A stretch of DNA of 64,000 nucleotides from Clostridiales bacterium (GCA_012727435.1 JAAYHB010000021.1:311918-375917); one strand, 5' to 3'; positions 47,530 to 56,344 are shown, counted from the stretch's first letter. Translations and numbers: made by a program. The notes: generated from the sequence alone by a model not told the origin.

Positions 47530-48594
47530 ATGAAAAAACTGCTTACTTTAATCCTTGCACTGTTAATGCTTTTCACATTTGTCGCCTGCCAGGGCGGTGA
47601 GGGTGGGAAGGAAACCACGCCCAAGCCTTCTGATACCACGGCTGCACCCGGTGAGGAAACCACGGCAAAGGAAACCACGGCAAAGGAAACCACAACTGTC
47701 AAGGAAACTACAACGGCAGAAGTCACCACTGCACCCCCTGTTGAGATTCCGGTAGTTCCCGAGGGCATTATGGTTTTCTATGAAGACTTCGACAGCTATG
47801 TAAACACCGAGGGAAATGACGCCGTGATGGCCCTGCTCGGCTGGCAGATACTGAACACCTCTGACGGCGCTTTAAACGACAATACCGGCATATTCTCGAT
47901 TGAGGACGGTGCACTGAAATACCTAAACCATAACGGAGGTGCAATTACCGGTAAAGACTCCTATGTAAGAATTCTTACCGACGAATACATGGCCCCCTGC
48001 GCCCAAGGCGACTACACCCTGCAGTATGACGTCAAGTACATAGATGCCGGAAACAAGAACAGATATGCGGTAATTATATTAAACTTCGACGGTACCAACA
48101 GCTACAACTCAGCCCACATACGCATTGCCGGCTCGGGCAACAATCAGGTCAGGTTTTTCGGTTCTTGGTATACTTACGATGTTGCCGGCGACTACTATGC
48201 AGCCGATACTAATGACAGCGACGGGACGTCATCAATAATCAAAAAGCTGACAGGTGCCGATTATGACGCTAACGTATATGCGCTCAAGGACAAGTGGATA
48301 ACTATCAGATATCAGGCGAACTATAATGAAGGCCCCACGATCTACATCCGCGACAACAGCCAGCCTGGCTCAGACTTTGTCTGCGTGTCAAAGCCCGATC
48401 CGGCCGGAAGCGCGACCTTCTACTGGAACGAAATTGATAGTTATGCCGTGGCGTTCAAGCTCGGCGCGACAATTGACGGTTATCTTGACAATGTCGCCAT
48501 CTGGACAGGGCTTGGCGATATGCCGGCAGATACCAGCACAGCTATATACGAAGCGGCCATCGCCGAGTATCTTGCCAAAGTGGGAAACAAATAA
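47530..48594 (+). CDS. Lipoprotein with Thr-rich linker and concanavalin/LamG-like domain
   Basis: Lipobox (LFTFVACQGG), ETTAKETTAKETTTVKETTTAEVTT linker, beta-rich domain. Confidence 0.65.
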   Translation: MKKLLTLILALLMLFTFVACQGGEGGKETTPKPSDTTAAPGEETTAKETTAKETTTVKETTTAEVTTAPPVEIPVVPEGIMVFYEDFDSYVNTEGNDAVMALLGWQILNTSDGALNDNTGIFSIEDGALKYLNHNGGAITGKDSYVRILTDEYMAPCAQGDYTLQYDVKYIDAGNKNRYAVIILNFDGTNSYNSAHIRIAGSGNNQVRFFGSWYTYDVAGDYYAADTNDSDGTSSIIKKLTGADYDANVYALKDKWITIRYQANYNEGPTIYIRDNSQPGSDFVCVSKPDPAGSATFYWNEIDSYAVAFKLGATIDGYLDNVAIWTGLGDMPADTSTAIYEAAIAEYLAKVGNK

Positions 48595-48598
48595 GAAT

Positions 48599-48636
48599 AA
48601 AAAAGACCGGGATGCCACGGCGTCCCGGTCTTTTTT
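48599..48636. terminator. Bidirectional terminator between convergent lipoprotein and spoVM genes
   Basis: AAAAAAGACCGGGA...TCCCGGTCTTTTTT. Confidence 0.85.
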
Positions 48637-48698
48637 ATGTGCCTGCAAAAAGCCGCCGACCTGCCCTTTGAAAGGCCGGGAGCGCAACCCCCGGCGAA

Positions 48699-48785
48699 TC
48701 AGCGTTTTTTTGCTTTCCTTATCCTGAAGATCCTCCGCAAAAGCGGCGCCAGGAACCCGGGCGAGCGGAACACGATGATTTTCAT
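48699..48785 (-). CDS. spoVM: Stage V sporulation protein M (SpoVM) micropeptide, 28 aa
   Basis: MKIIVFRSPGFLAPLLRRIFRIRKAKKR: Pro9, Phe11-Leu12, Arg17 and basic tail align with SpoVM; directly downstream of thiN as in the conserved rsgA-thiN-spoVM context. Confidence 0.85.
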   Translation of the reverse strand: MKIIVFRSPGFLAPLLRRIFRIRKAKKR

Positions 48786-48953
48786 ATGAATACCATGCCC
48801 TTTCTGCATAGCCGGATCCGCTGTAAGCCAACCGAACCCGATACTTTGTGTGTTCGCCGCCGGTGTCCGCCGGGCGGCGCTCTCTGCTTTCAGTATATGC
48901 GGGAATGCGGGCTGTTGATTATTCGGAATACAACACAAAGCACCAAGGGAGGT

Positions 48954-49580
48954 TTATTTATCCCTGCTTTCGATTATAAAAATACCGCCGCGGCGCACAG
49001 AAACCAGCGCGCAGTTGCCCTCGATTTCATTTGAAACGGCAAACTGCAGCCGGCGTGCAATCCTTGCGTTTTGAAGCGGGAATTTGCAGCCCTCGACCGT
49101 AACCCCTCTGACCTTATCGTCGCAGGCAAGCACCGAGAGGTACTTATATCCGCTCCTCGGTATCAGCACGCTTGAGTTTTTCAGGTACCTCACCCGGTTA
49201 TATCCGCTGAGCGCCAGCGCATATATGCCGCGTGAGCCTAAGTCCTCAAGAATCCCGAGCAGCGACAGAGTGTGGTCGAGCCTGCCGTCAAGCCCTCCGA
49301 CAAACACAAAATTGTCGGCGCCCCGGCTAAGCGCGATTTCAACGGCGAGTTGGGCGTCGGTCAGGTCCTTTTCGGGAGGGTAGTTTATAACCTCTATTTC
49401 CCCGGGTATGCTGTACCCACCCAGCGAGTCCATGTCGCCGAGCAGGATATCCACCCGCTCCCCCAGCATCTCGGCGTTGAAGTAGCCCGAATCGGCGGCA
49501 ACAGACAGCTCGCCGGGTGCCGGGTGTTCGGTTATATTCTGCGGCAGGATTTCACCGTTAAGATAAATATATGCTTTCAT
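48954..49580 (-). CDS. thiN: Thiamine diphosphokinase
   Basis: VAADSGYFNAEMLGERVDILLGDMDSLG, NYPPEKDLTDAQLAVEIAL, FVGGLDGRLDHTLSLLGIL. Confidence 0.94.
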   Translation of the reverse strand: MKAYIYLNGEILPQNITEHPAPGELSVAADSGYFNAEMLGERVDILLGDMDSLGGYSIPGEIEVINYPPEKDLTDAQLAVEIALSRGADNFVFVGGLDGRLDHTLSLLGILEDLGSRGIYALALSGYNRVRYLKNSSVLIPRSGYKYLSVLACDDKVRGVTVEGCKFPLQNARIARRLQFAVSNEIEGNCALVSVRRGGIFIIESRDK

Positions 49581-49609
49581 TTAATATTCTCCTTGGTTGC
49601 AAATGTCGT

Positions 49610-50545
49610 TTAGTCCCACGGGCGCTTGTTTTTCAGAATCTCGTAGAGCTCCACATAGTTTTGGTGCCTTGAGGGGGAAATCTTGCCCTCCCTAACCGCG
49701 GCAATAATGGCGCAGCCCTCCTCTTTGGTGTGGCTGCATTTTGTGTAGCGGCAGCGGCCGAGCAGTTCCCCGAACTCGCGGAAGGTCAGAGGCAGGTCCT
49801 CTTTTGAGAAATAGTCGAAGCGCTCGAAGTCGAGCAGCGAAAATCCCGGCGTGTCGGCGATGAATCCGGACGGCCGGCCAGGTCGCAGCACAGGATACAG
49901 GGTTACCCGGCGGGTGGTGTGCCGCCCTCGCTGAATTTTTGCGCTGACATCAGAGGTTTCAAGCCCGAGCCCCGGGAAGAGCAGGTTCATCAGGGTAGAT
50001 TTCCCCACCCCCGACGCGCCGGCAAATGCGGCGCTGTGCCCGGGCAGGGCGCTGTCGATTATGCGGCGCAGGGCGTCAATCCCTTCCCCGGTGCGGCAGC
50101 TTGTGCGAAAAACATCATATCCGGCAAGCCGGTAAATCTGCTCAAGCTCAGACGCGCGGCCGGGGTCAAGCTCCGACTTGTTGATGATTATGACCGGTGT
50201 GATTGTGTTAAATTCGGCGATAGAGATAAGCTTGTCTGCCATGTTTGTATCCGGTTCGGGGCTGGCCGCCGCCAGGGTCACGAATATGTAGTCGATATTT
50301 GCGACCGGCGGGCGTATTAGCCTGTTCTTGCGCTCGAGTATCGAGGTTATCACGGCGCAGGTGGGGTCGTTCTCGCGCTCGAATCCCACCATGACAATAT
50401 CCCCGACAACCGGCGTTTCTTTTATGTACCTAAAAACACCCCGGGCGCGGCAGCCGAATTCCTGCCCCGCAGGTGTGGGAGTGTCGGTTATGACAGTATA
50501 AATGCCGCCTGTGCTGCAGGTTATCCTTCCTTTATATTCAACCAT
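49610..50545 (-). CDS. rsgA: Ribosome small subunit-dependent GTPase A
   Basis: FAGASGVGKSTLMNLLFPG, RGRHTTRRVTLYPV, FIADTPGFSLLDF, C-terminal Cys/His zinc site; circularly permuted GTPase order. Confidence 0.95.
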   Translation of the reverse strand: MVEYKGRITCSTGGIYTVITDTPTPAGQEFGCRARGVFRYIKETPVVGDIVMVGFERENDPTCAVITSILERKNRLIRPPVANIDYIFVTLAAASPEPDTNMADKLISIAEFNTITPVIIINKSELDPGRASELEQIYRLAGYDVFRTSCRTGEGIDALRRIIDSALPGHSAAFAGASGVGKSTLMNLLFPGLGLETSDVSAKIQRGRHTTRRVTLYPVLRPGRPSGFIADTPGFSLLDFERFDYFSKEDLPLTFREFGELLGRCRYTKCSHTKEEGCAIIAAVREGKISPSRHQNYVELYEILKNKRPWD

Positions 50546-50602
50546 ATCACCATCCCTTTGCTTGTGGGTATTTTGGGTTGTGAGGTGCAGGCGAAATGAT
50601 TT

Positions 50603-51466
50603 CTATTCCCCGCCGAGGCTGACCGTGAGATATATTTTTGTCCCGGCCCGCACGCGGCTGCCGAAGGGCTCGCTCTGCGCAATCACGGTGCCCGCCGGCT
50701 TCGGCGATTTGACATACTCGGTCTTGCCGACAAGCAGACCGACCGAGAGCAGTTTGGTTATCGCCGCGGTCTCGCCGAGGCCGGTCAGCGCCGGCACCAC
50801 CACATATTCAAGTTCCTGCCCGAGGCTGACATAGAGGGTGACGGTAGTGCCTTGCGGCAGGTCGGAGTATGCCGGCGGGGAGGTGGACATGACCGTGCCG
50901 GCAAGCGCGGTCACGCTGTACTGTTGTACAATACTGACATTAAAACCAAGCGACCGCAGTTCGAGCTCGGCCTCGGCGCAGTTGTCCCCGGTGAAATCGG
51001 GTAGGATTATGGTCTCGGGTCCGCGGCTGAGCGTGAGTGTCAGCGCACAGCGCCGCTGGCCCTTTTTCACCATTCGGGCGGCGCCGGCCGGGGGATACTG
51101 TGATATTATCGTCCCGACGGGACTTGAACTGTCGAATTTGTATTCTATGTTTACATCAAAAAGCTCGGAGTCGGCGATTCCGGCAGAGTAGACCGAGCCG
51201 CAGAAGTCGGGGACAGTCACCCGGACAAGCCCGCTGCGGTCGGGGAGGACTACGGTGGCGAAGGCTGTGATTCCGGCCAGCAGCGTGATAAATATTGAGG
51301 CCGCCGCGATGCCAAAAAGGATATTCATCGAGTTGTCGAGCGAGTTGCCTATCCGCCGGAAAAACACCGCGGCCGGGGTTATGTGGGTCACCCGACGCCG
51401 CTTATGCACCACAGCCCTGTAGTAGTTATTCCTGACTTTTCCGCCGCCCCTTTGCGTACCGTTCAT
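50603..51466 (-). CDS. PASTA-domain membrane protein without a kinase domain
   Basis: One TM (MNILFGIAAASIFITLLAGITAFATVVL) followed by three PASTA repeats (VPDFCG..., LPDFTGDNCAEAELELRSLGF..., VPALTGLGETAAITKLLSVGL...); start reassigned to 51466 with GGAGGTG RBS. Confidence 0.88.
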   Translation of the reverse strand: MNGTQRGGGKVRNNYYRAVVHKRRRVTHITPAAVFFRRIGNSLDNSMNILFGIAAASIFITLLAGITAFATVVLPDRSGLVRVTVPDFCGSVYSAGIADSELFDVNIEYKFDSSSPVGTIISQYPPAGAARMVKKGQRRCALTLTLSRGPETIILPDFTGDNCAEAELELRSLGFNVSIVQQYSVTALAGTVMSTSPPAYSDLPQGTTVTLYVSLGQELEYVVVPALTGLGETAAITKLLSVGLLVGKTEYVKSPKPAGTVIAQSEPFGSRVRAGTKIYLTVSLGGE

Positions 51467-51606
51467 CCGGAGCACCTCCGACCAAAGTATGTAAGGGCGT
51501 CGGACGTCAGGTAACCTCTGAGTTTTTCGTTACCTTTTAGGACGGTAAACCTCGATTATAGTATTTCAAAAAAAAGAACAGCAAACTCATTACATATTTT
51601 TGTTTT

Positions 51607-51674
51607 AAGTTTTTGAGGAATCTTAAGGAACTTTTTTCAAAAGTCCCTTAAGCGGGGTGTGGGGCGGAGCCCCG
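51607..51674 (-). repeat. Dispersed two-module stem-loop repeat, copy 4a
   Basis: AAGTTTTTGAGGAAT-CTTAAGGAACTTTT..AAAAGTCCCTTAAG-CGGGGTGTGGGGCGGAGCCCCG. Confidence 0.8.
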
Positions 51675-51679
51675 TGTGT

Positions 51680-51752
51680 AAAAAGTTTTTGGGGATTCTC
51701 AAGACCCTTTTTCAAAAAGGGTCTTGAGCAGGGGGACGGGGGCAGCGCCCCC
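51680..51752 (-). repeat. Dispersed two-module stem-loop repeat, copy 4b
   Basis: AAAAGTTTTTGGGGATT-CTCAAGACCCTTTTT-c-AAAAAGGGTCTTGAG-CAGGGGGACGGGGGCAGCGCCCCCG. Confidence 0.8.
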
Positions 51753-51753
51753 G

Positions 51754-52815
51754 TTACTCCGCGCTCTCACGGCGAAGCTGGCCACAGGAAGCATTTATGT
51801 CGGCGCCGAGGCGCCGGCGCAGGGTGGCTCTTATTCCCCGGCGGTCGAGGACTGCTGCAAAAGCACGCGGGTCGGCGGCCCTGGCGTCGGGGCTTGCCAG
51901 CTCGCGGCCGTTCACTCTGTTCTGCGGGATGAGGTTGACATGTATCGGCATGGGCCCGTCCGCCCTCAGATGGGAGTTGAGCAGATCTGCGAGCCGGTTT
52001 GCGTCGGCGGGGCTGTCGTTCAGCCCCGGGATTAGGACATATTCAAAGGAAATCCGCCGGCCGGGGCCGGAGCGGTAGTATTCCCGGCAGGCGTCGAGCA
52101 GTTCGGCAATACTCCAGCGTCTGTTTACCGGCATAATTCTGGAGCGCTGTTTATCGTCGGCGGCGTGGAGCGAGACGGACAGGGTAATCGGCAGCCCCTC
52201 GCCGCGCAGCCTTCTGATTTTGTCAACCAGCCCGCAGGTCGAGAGCGAGATATGCCGGTATCCGATATTCAGCCCATATTCATGATTGACAAGATGCAGG
52301 AATTTTATAACGTTATCGTAATTATCGAGCGGCTCGCCGATGCCCATTAGGACTATATTTGAAATCCGCTCGCCGGAATCAAGCCGCGCCGCTATGACCT
52401 GTCCTAAAATCTCGCCGGGGGTGAGGTTGCGCACCATGCCGCCGATGGTCGAGGCGCAGAAGGCACAGCCCATGCGGCAGCCCACCTGAGTTGAGACGCA
52501 GATGCTGTTTCCGTGTCTGTATATCATCAGCACGCTCTCAATGCAGTTGCCGTCGGCGAGCCCGAAGAGGTATTTTATCGTGCCGTCAAGCTTTGAGACC
52601 AGCTTTCTGCGCACCTCGGGCAGGTGGTATGACGCGGCGGCACGCAGCTTGGCTTTGGTGGCATTGCCGATGTTGGTAATTTCGTCGGGCGAGAGGCCGC
52701 GGTGCAGCCCCTCAAAGAGCTGGCGCGCGCGGTAGCCTGGCTCGCCGAGCGAGGCCATGAGCGAGACCAGCTCGTCGGGGAGCAGCGAGAGCAGCTCGGG
52801 TCGGGAATTATCCAT
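51754..52815 (-). CDS. rlmN: 23S rRNA (adenine(2503)-C(2))-methyltransferase
   Basis: CVSTQVGCRMGCAFCASTIGGMVRNLTPGEILGQV radical SAM motif; NIVLMGIGEPLDNYDNV; ALSLHA-type motif TLSVSLHAADD. Confidence 0.96.
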   Translation of the reverse strand: MDNSRPELLSLLPDELVSLMASLGEPGYRARQLFEGLHRGLSPDEITNIGNATKAKLRAAASYHLPEVRRKLVSKLDGTIKYLFGLADGNCIESVLMIYRHGNSICVSTQVGCRMGCAFCASTIGGMVRNLTPGEILGQVIAARLDSGERISNIVLMGIGEPLDNYDNVIKFLHLVNHEYGLNIGYRHISLSTCGLVDKIRRLRGEGLPITLSVSLHAADDKQRSRIMPVNRRWSIAELLDACREYYRSGPGRRISFEYVLIPGLNDSPADANRLADLLNSHLRADGPMPIHVNLIPQNRVNGRELASPDARAADPRAFAAVLDRRGIRATLRRRLGADINASCGQLRRESAE

Positions 52816-52820
52816 TTAAT

Positions 52821-54128
52821 TCAGTCCTTTTTCATGCAGGCTATAAAAAATCCGTCGGTGTGATGGATGTCGGGGTACAGTGTTATCATGCCGCCTGTCG
52901 ACAGCCCGCCGGCAGTGAAGGGCGAGAGATGAAAGTCGGGGTGCCGGGCAAGGAAACGGCCGACAACCTCCTCGTTTTCCTCGGGCAGGATAGTGCAGGT
53001 CGAGTATACAAGCAGGCCGCCGGGCTTTAGGTATTTTGAGCAGTTGTCGAGTATCGCATACTGGACCTCGGGCAGGCCGGCGGCATCATCCGGGTTTTTG
53101 TAGCGGATTTCAGGCTTTTTTGCCATCACGCCATAGCCCGAGCAGGGGACGTCGCAGAGCACGCGGTCGGCGGCGGCAAAAAGGGCCGGGTCAGGCCGGC
53201 TTGCGTCGCCCGGCGCTACTTCGATTATCTCAATTCCCAGCCACCCGGCACCCGAGCGGATGAGCGAGAGTTTGTTTTCGTGCAGGTCAAATGCAAGAAT
53301 ACGGCCAGAATTCTGCATTGTCAGCGCTATGCCGAAGCTCTTTGAACCGGGGGCGGCGCAGGCGTCGATTACGGTCATCCCCGGGCGGGCGTCAAGCGCG
53401 CGCACGCAGAGCTGCGACGCCTCGTCCTGCACGAAGAAAAGCCCCTCGTCAAAGCCGGGGAGGGTTGCCGGCGGGGCGGCGTCAAGGCAGATGCCGTCGG
53501 GCGAGAGGGGCGTGGGGGCGGCGGTTATGCCGGCTTCTGCAAAGCAGGTCAGCAGGTCCTCCCGTGTGGTTTTGAGTATATTGACCCGCAGGGTCAGCCC
53601 AGGCGTCCTATCAAAGGCAGAGAGCAGCGACTCGGTCCGCTCGAACCCGAAAATCTCGACAAGACGCCCGCACAACCCGACAGGGAAAGAGTATTTAATC
53701 GACAAGTACTCCAAAGGCCGGCTGTCGCGCGGGGGCAGGGATATGCTGCCGCGCTCGCGCAGGAAGCGGCGGAGCAGCGCGTTGACAAAGCCGGACGCCC
53801 GGCGCGGGGCGAGCGCGACTGTTTCGCTCACCGCCGCATGAGCAGGTATGCGGTCGGTGAAAATAAGCTGATAGAGGCCGAGGCGCAGGAGAGTCCGCAC
53901 GCCCGGCTCGATTTTTCCGGGCGGGATGGCCGAGAGCTTGTCTATATAATAATCGAGGGTTATCTGCTTTTCGATGACCCCCATGACGAGCAGGGTCAAA
54001 AGCCCCCGGTCTGCGGGGGTGAGGTTATTCTTTTTTATCGCCGCGTCAAGGGCAAGATTCGAGTAGCGCCCGGCCGAGCCTGAGAGCAGATCATAGGCTA
54101 TGCGGCGGACATTCCGGGGCGCAGGCAT
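52821..54128 (-). CDS. rsmB: 16S rRNA (cytosine(967)-C(5))-methyltransferase
   Basis: NusB-like N-terminus; DACAAPGSKSFGIALTM, DVPCSGYGVMAKKPEIRY, YSTCTILPEENEEVV. Confidence 0.94.
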   Translation of the reverse strand: MPAPRNVRRIAYDLLSGSAGRYSNLALDAAIKKNNLTPADRGLLTLLVMGVIEKQITLDYYIDKLSAIPPGKIEPGVRTLLRLGLYQLIFTDRIPAHAAVSETVALAPRRASGFVNALLRRFLRERGSISLPPRDSRPLEYLSIKYSFPVGLCGRLVEIFGFERTESLLSAFDRTPGLTLRVNILKTTREDLLTCFAEAGITAAPTPLSPDGICLDAAPPATLPGFDEGLFFVQDEASQLCVRALDARPGMTVIDACAAPGSKSFGIALTMQNSGRILAFDLHENKLSLIRSGAGWLGIEIIEVAPGDASRPDPALFAAADRVLCDVPCSGYGVMAKKPEIRYKNPDDAAGLPEVQYAILDNCSKYLKPGGLLVYSTCTILPEENEEVVGRFLARHPDFHLSPFTAGGLSTGGMITLYPDIHHTDGFFIACMKKD

Positions 54129-54844
54129 TATCTGCGTCTGCCGCCGGTGGCGATGAGTATCAGGCGCAACAGGTTTAGCAGGGCGACGGCGAGCGCCGCG
54201 ACATATGTCAGCGCGGCGGCGCGCAGCACCTTGCCCGAGGCCGAAAGCTCCTCGCGCCCGAGCATTCCCGAGCCTTCAAGCGCGGCAAGAGCCCGGCGGC
54301 TGGCGTTGAACTCGACCGGAAGGGTTATCACTTGGAACAGGACGGCCAGCGAGAAGAAGATAATACCGGTCATCATCAGGGTGTAGCCGAGGCTGCTCGC
54401 GGTGGTCGAATAGGCCGATATAATGAGCCCGATTAAAAACAGGGGCATGGCAGCCTGCGAGCCGAAGGAGGTTACCGGGATTATCGCGGTGCGCAGCTTT
54501 ATGGGAGCATATCCGACGGCATACTGCACCGCGTGCCCGGCCTCGTGCGCAGCCACCCCGACGGCGCCGGCCGAGTAGTTGTCGTAGACCGACTCGGAGA
54601 GGCGGATGACGCTTTGCCTCGGGTCGTAGTGGTCGGTCAGCCGGCCGGAGACCCGCTCGATTCTGACGTGTGTGAGGCCGTTCGCGTCAAGGATTCTGCG
54701 CGCGGCCTCGGCCCCCGACATGCCGGTGCGGAATTTGTTCATTTTGTTGAATGTCGTGCTCACATTTATCTGTGCCCAGATTGTAAAAATCAAGGCAGGT
54801 ATAAGCAAAAGAAAGGTGTAGTCGAAATAGAAAAAGGGAGGCAT
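54128..54844 (-). CDS. Zinc metallopeptidase (YugP family)
   Basis: SVYDNYSAGAVGVAAHEAGHAVQYAVGYAPIKLR; TM segments; start reassigned to MPPFFYFD. Confidence 0.93.
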   Translation of the reverse strand: MPPFFYFDYTFLLLIPALIFTIWAQINVSTTFNKMNKFRTGMSGAEAARRILDANGLTHVRIERVSGRLTDHYDPRQSVIRLSESVYDNYSAGAVGVAAHEAGHAVQYAVGYAPIKLRTAIIPVTSFGSQAAMPLFLIGLIISAYSTTASSLGYTLMMTGIIFFSLAVLFQVITLPVEFNASRRALAALEGSGMLGREELSASGKVLRAAALTYVAALAVALLNLLRLILIATGGRRR

Positions 54845-54863
54845 AATAATCTTCCTTTCGTTT

Positions 54864-55802
54864 TTATGATAATTTATCCCCGACTGCAATTCTCCGCCCC
54901 CGGACGAAGTCCTCGGCGCACATGCAGCATTTGCACTTGGGCAGAACCCGCAGCAGCCGGACGGCGCCCGACCTGCAGGCGACGACAATGCCGCGCTCAA
55001 GCGATATCACGGTTCCGGGGGAGCCGCAGCCCTCTTCGCAGAAATCATTTGCCACTTCGGCCTCGGGAACCTTGAGCACACAGCCGTCAGGCAGGCGGGT
55101 GAAGGCCAGCGGGGTCGGCGAGAGGGCGCGGATGTGGTTGTGCACGTCGCGCGCCGGCTTTGAAAAATCAATCAGGCAGTCGCATTTTTCGATTTTTGCG
55201 GCATATGTGGCCTTTGAGTGGTCCTGCTTTATGCGGGTGAGCCTGCCTTCTTTCAAGAGCCCGAGAGCCTCAAGCAGGGCCGCGGCGCCGGCTTCCCCGA
55301 GGCGGTCGTGCAGGGTCTCGAAGTTATCGCGCTCATGTATCGGTACCTCGCGTGCAAGCAGAATATCCCCGGTGTCAAGCCCGGCGTCCATCTGCATGAT
55401 AGTCACCCCGGTCACGCTTTTGCCGTCGATGATCGCCCGTTGTATCGGCGCGGCGCCGCGGTACTCGGGGAGCAGCGAGGCGTGGACATTGATGCAGCCG
55501 AACTTCGGGTAGTCGAGCACGCTCCGGGGCAGGATTTTGCCGTATGCGGCGACGACTATCAGCTCGGGGTCAAGCTCTGCAAGCAGCCCCGAGAACTTTT
55601 CATCCTTCAGGGTCTCGGGCTGGTAGACCGGGATGCCATGTTCGGTCGCCCAGACTTTGACAGGCGGCGGGGTTAGCTTATATTTCCGTCCGACCGGCCG
55701 GTCGGGCTGGGTTACCACGCCGACTATATTTTCTCCCGACTCAAAGAGCGCCGAAAGCGGGAATATCGCAAAATCGGGTGTGCCCATAAACAGAATTTTC
55801 AT
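54864..55802 (-). CDS. fmt: Methionyl-tRNA formyltransferase
   Basis: MKILFMGTPDFAIFPLSAL, GCINVHASLLPEYRGAAPIQRAI. Confidence 0.97.
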   Translation of the reverse strand: MKILFMGTPDFAIFPLSALFESGENIVGVVTQPDRPVGRKYKLTPPPVKVWATEHGIPVYQPETLKDEKFSGLLAELDPELIVVAAYGKILPRSVLDYPKFGCINVHASLLPEYRGAAPIQRAIIDGKSVTGVTIMQMDAGLDTGDILLAREVPIHERDNFETLHDRLGEAGAAALLEALGLLKEGRLTRIKQDHSKATYAAKIEKCDCLIDFSKPARDVHNHIRALSPTPLAFTRLPDGCVLKVPEAEVANDFCEEGCGSPGTVISLERGIVVACRSGAVRLLRVLPKCKCCMCAEDFVRGRRIAVGDKLS

Positions 55803-56269
55803 TCTTCCTCATCCCCGAGCATTTCTATCAGAATCCCCTCGTCGGTAAACAGCCGGCCGTCAAGGTGGTCGGTCTCGTGGCAGAGCGCGCGGGCGAGCAG
55901 GTCGGTGCCGGTGACCTCAAAAGGTTCGCCCCGCCGGTTGAGCGCTCTGACCGTGACGCTTGCCGGGCGGCGGGTAATGCCCCACTGCCCGGGGATTGAC
56001 AGGCAGCCCTCGGGCGCCTTTTGCTCTCCCTCGGCGCGTATGATTTCGGGGTTTATCAGTTCAATCAGCCCGCTCTCGGGGGTTTCTATCACAACGACGC
56101 GCCGCAGCACCCCCACCTGCGGGGCGGCAAGCCCGCAGCCGTTGGCGTCGCGCATGGTCTCGACCATGTCGTCAAGCAAGGTCAGAATGCGAGGGGTTAT
56201 TTCGGTGACCGGGCGGCTTTTGCGGCGGAGCGTCGGGTCGCCTTCTTTGAGGATTTTCAGCTTGGCCAT
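55799..56269 (-). CDS. def: Peptide deformylase
   Basis: GCGLAAPQVGVLRRVVVIE, EGCLSIPGQWG, CHETDHLDGRLFTD. Confidence 0.97.
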   Translation of the reverse strand: MAKLKILKEGDPTLRRKSRPVTEITPRILTLLDDMVETMRDANGCGLAAPQVGVLRRVVVIETPESGLIELINPEIIRAEGEQKAPEGCLSIPGQWGITRRPASVTVRALNRRGEPFEVTGTDLLARALCHETDHLDGRLFTDEGILIEMLGDEEE

Positions 56270-56344
56270 TATTTAATATCTCCAGTGTTATGTTAAATAT
56301 ATTCGTAATATCGGGTGTTTTCTGCCTTCTTCGCCGGTACAGCC

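Noticed and set aside
51657-51932. Plus-strand ORFs 51657..51932 and 51724..52035
   Set aside because: Start in the repeat and run antisense into rlmN.
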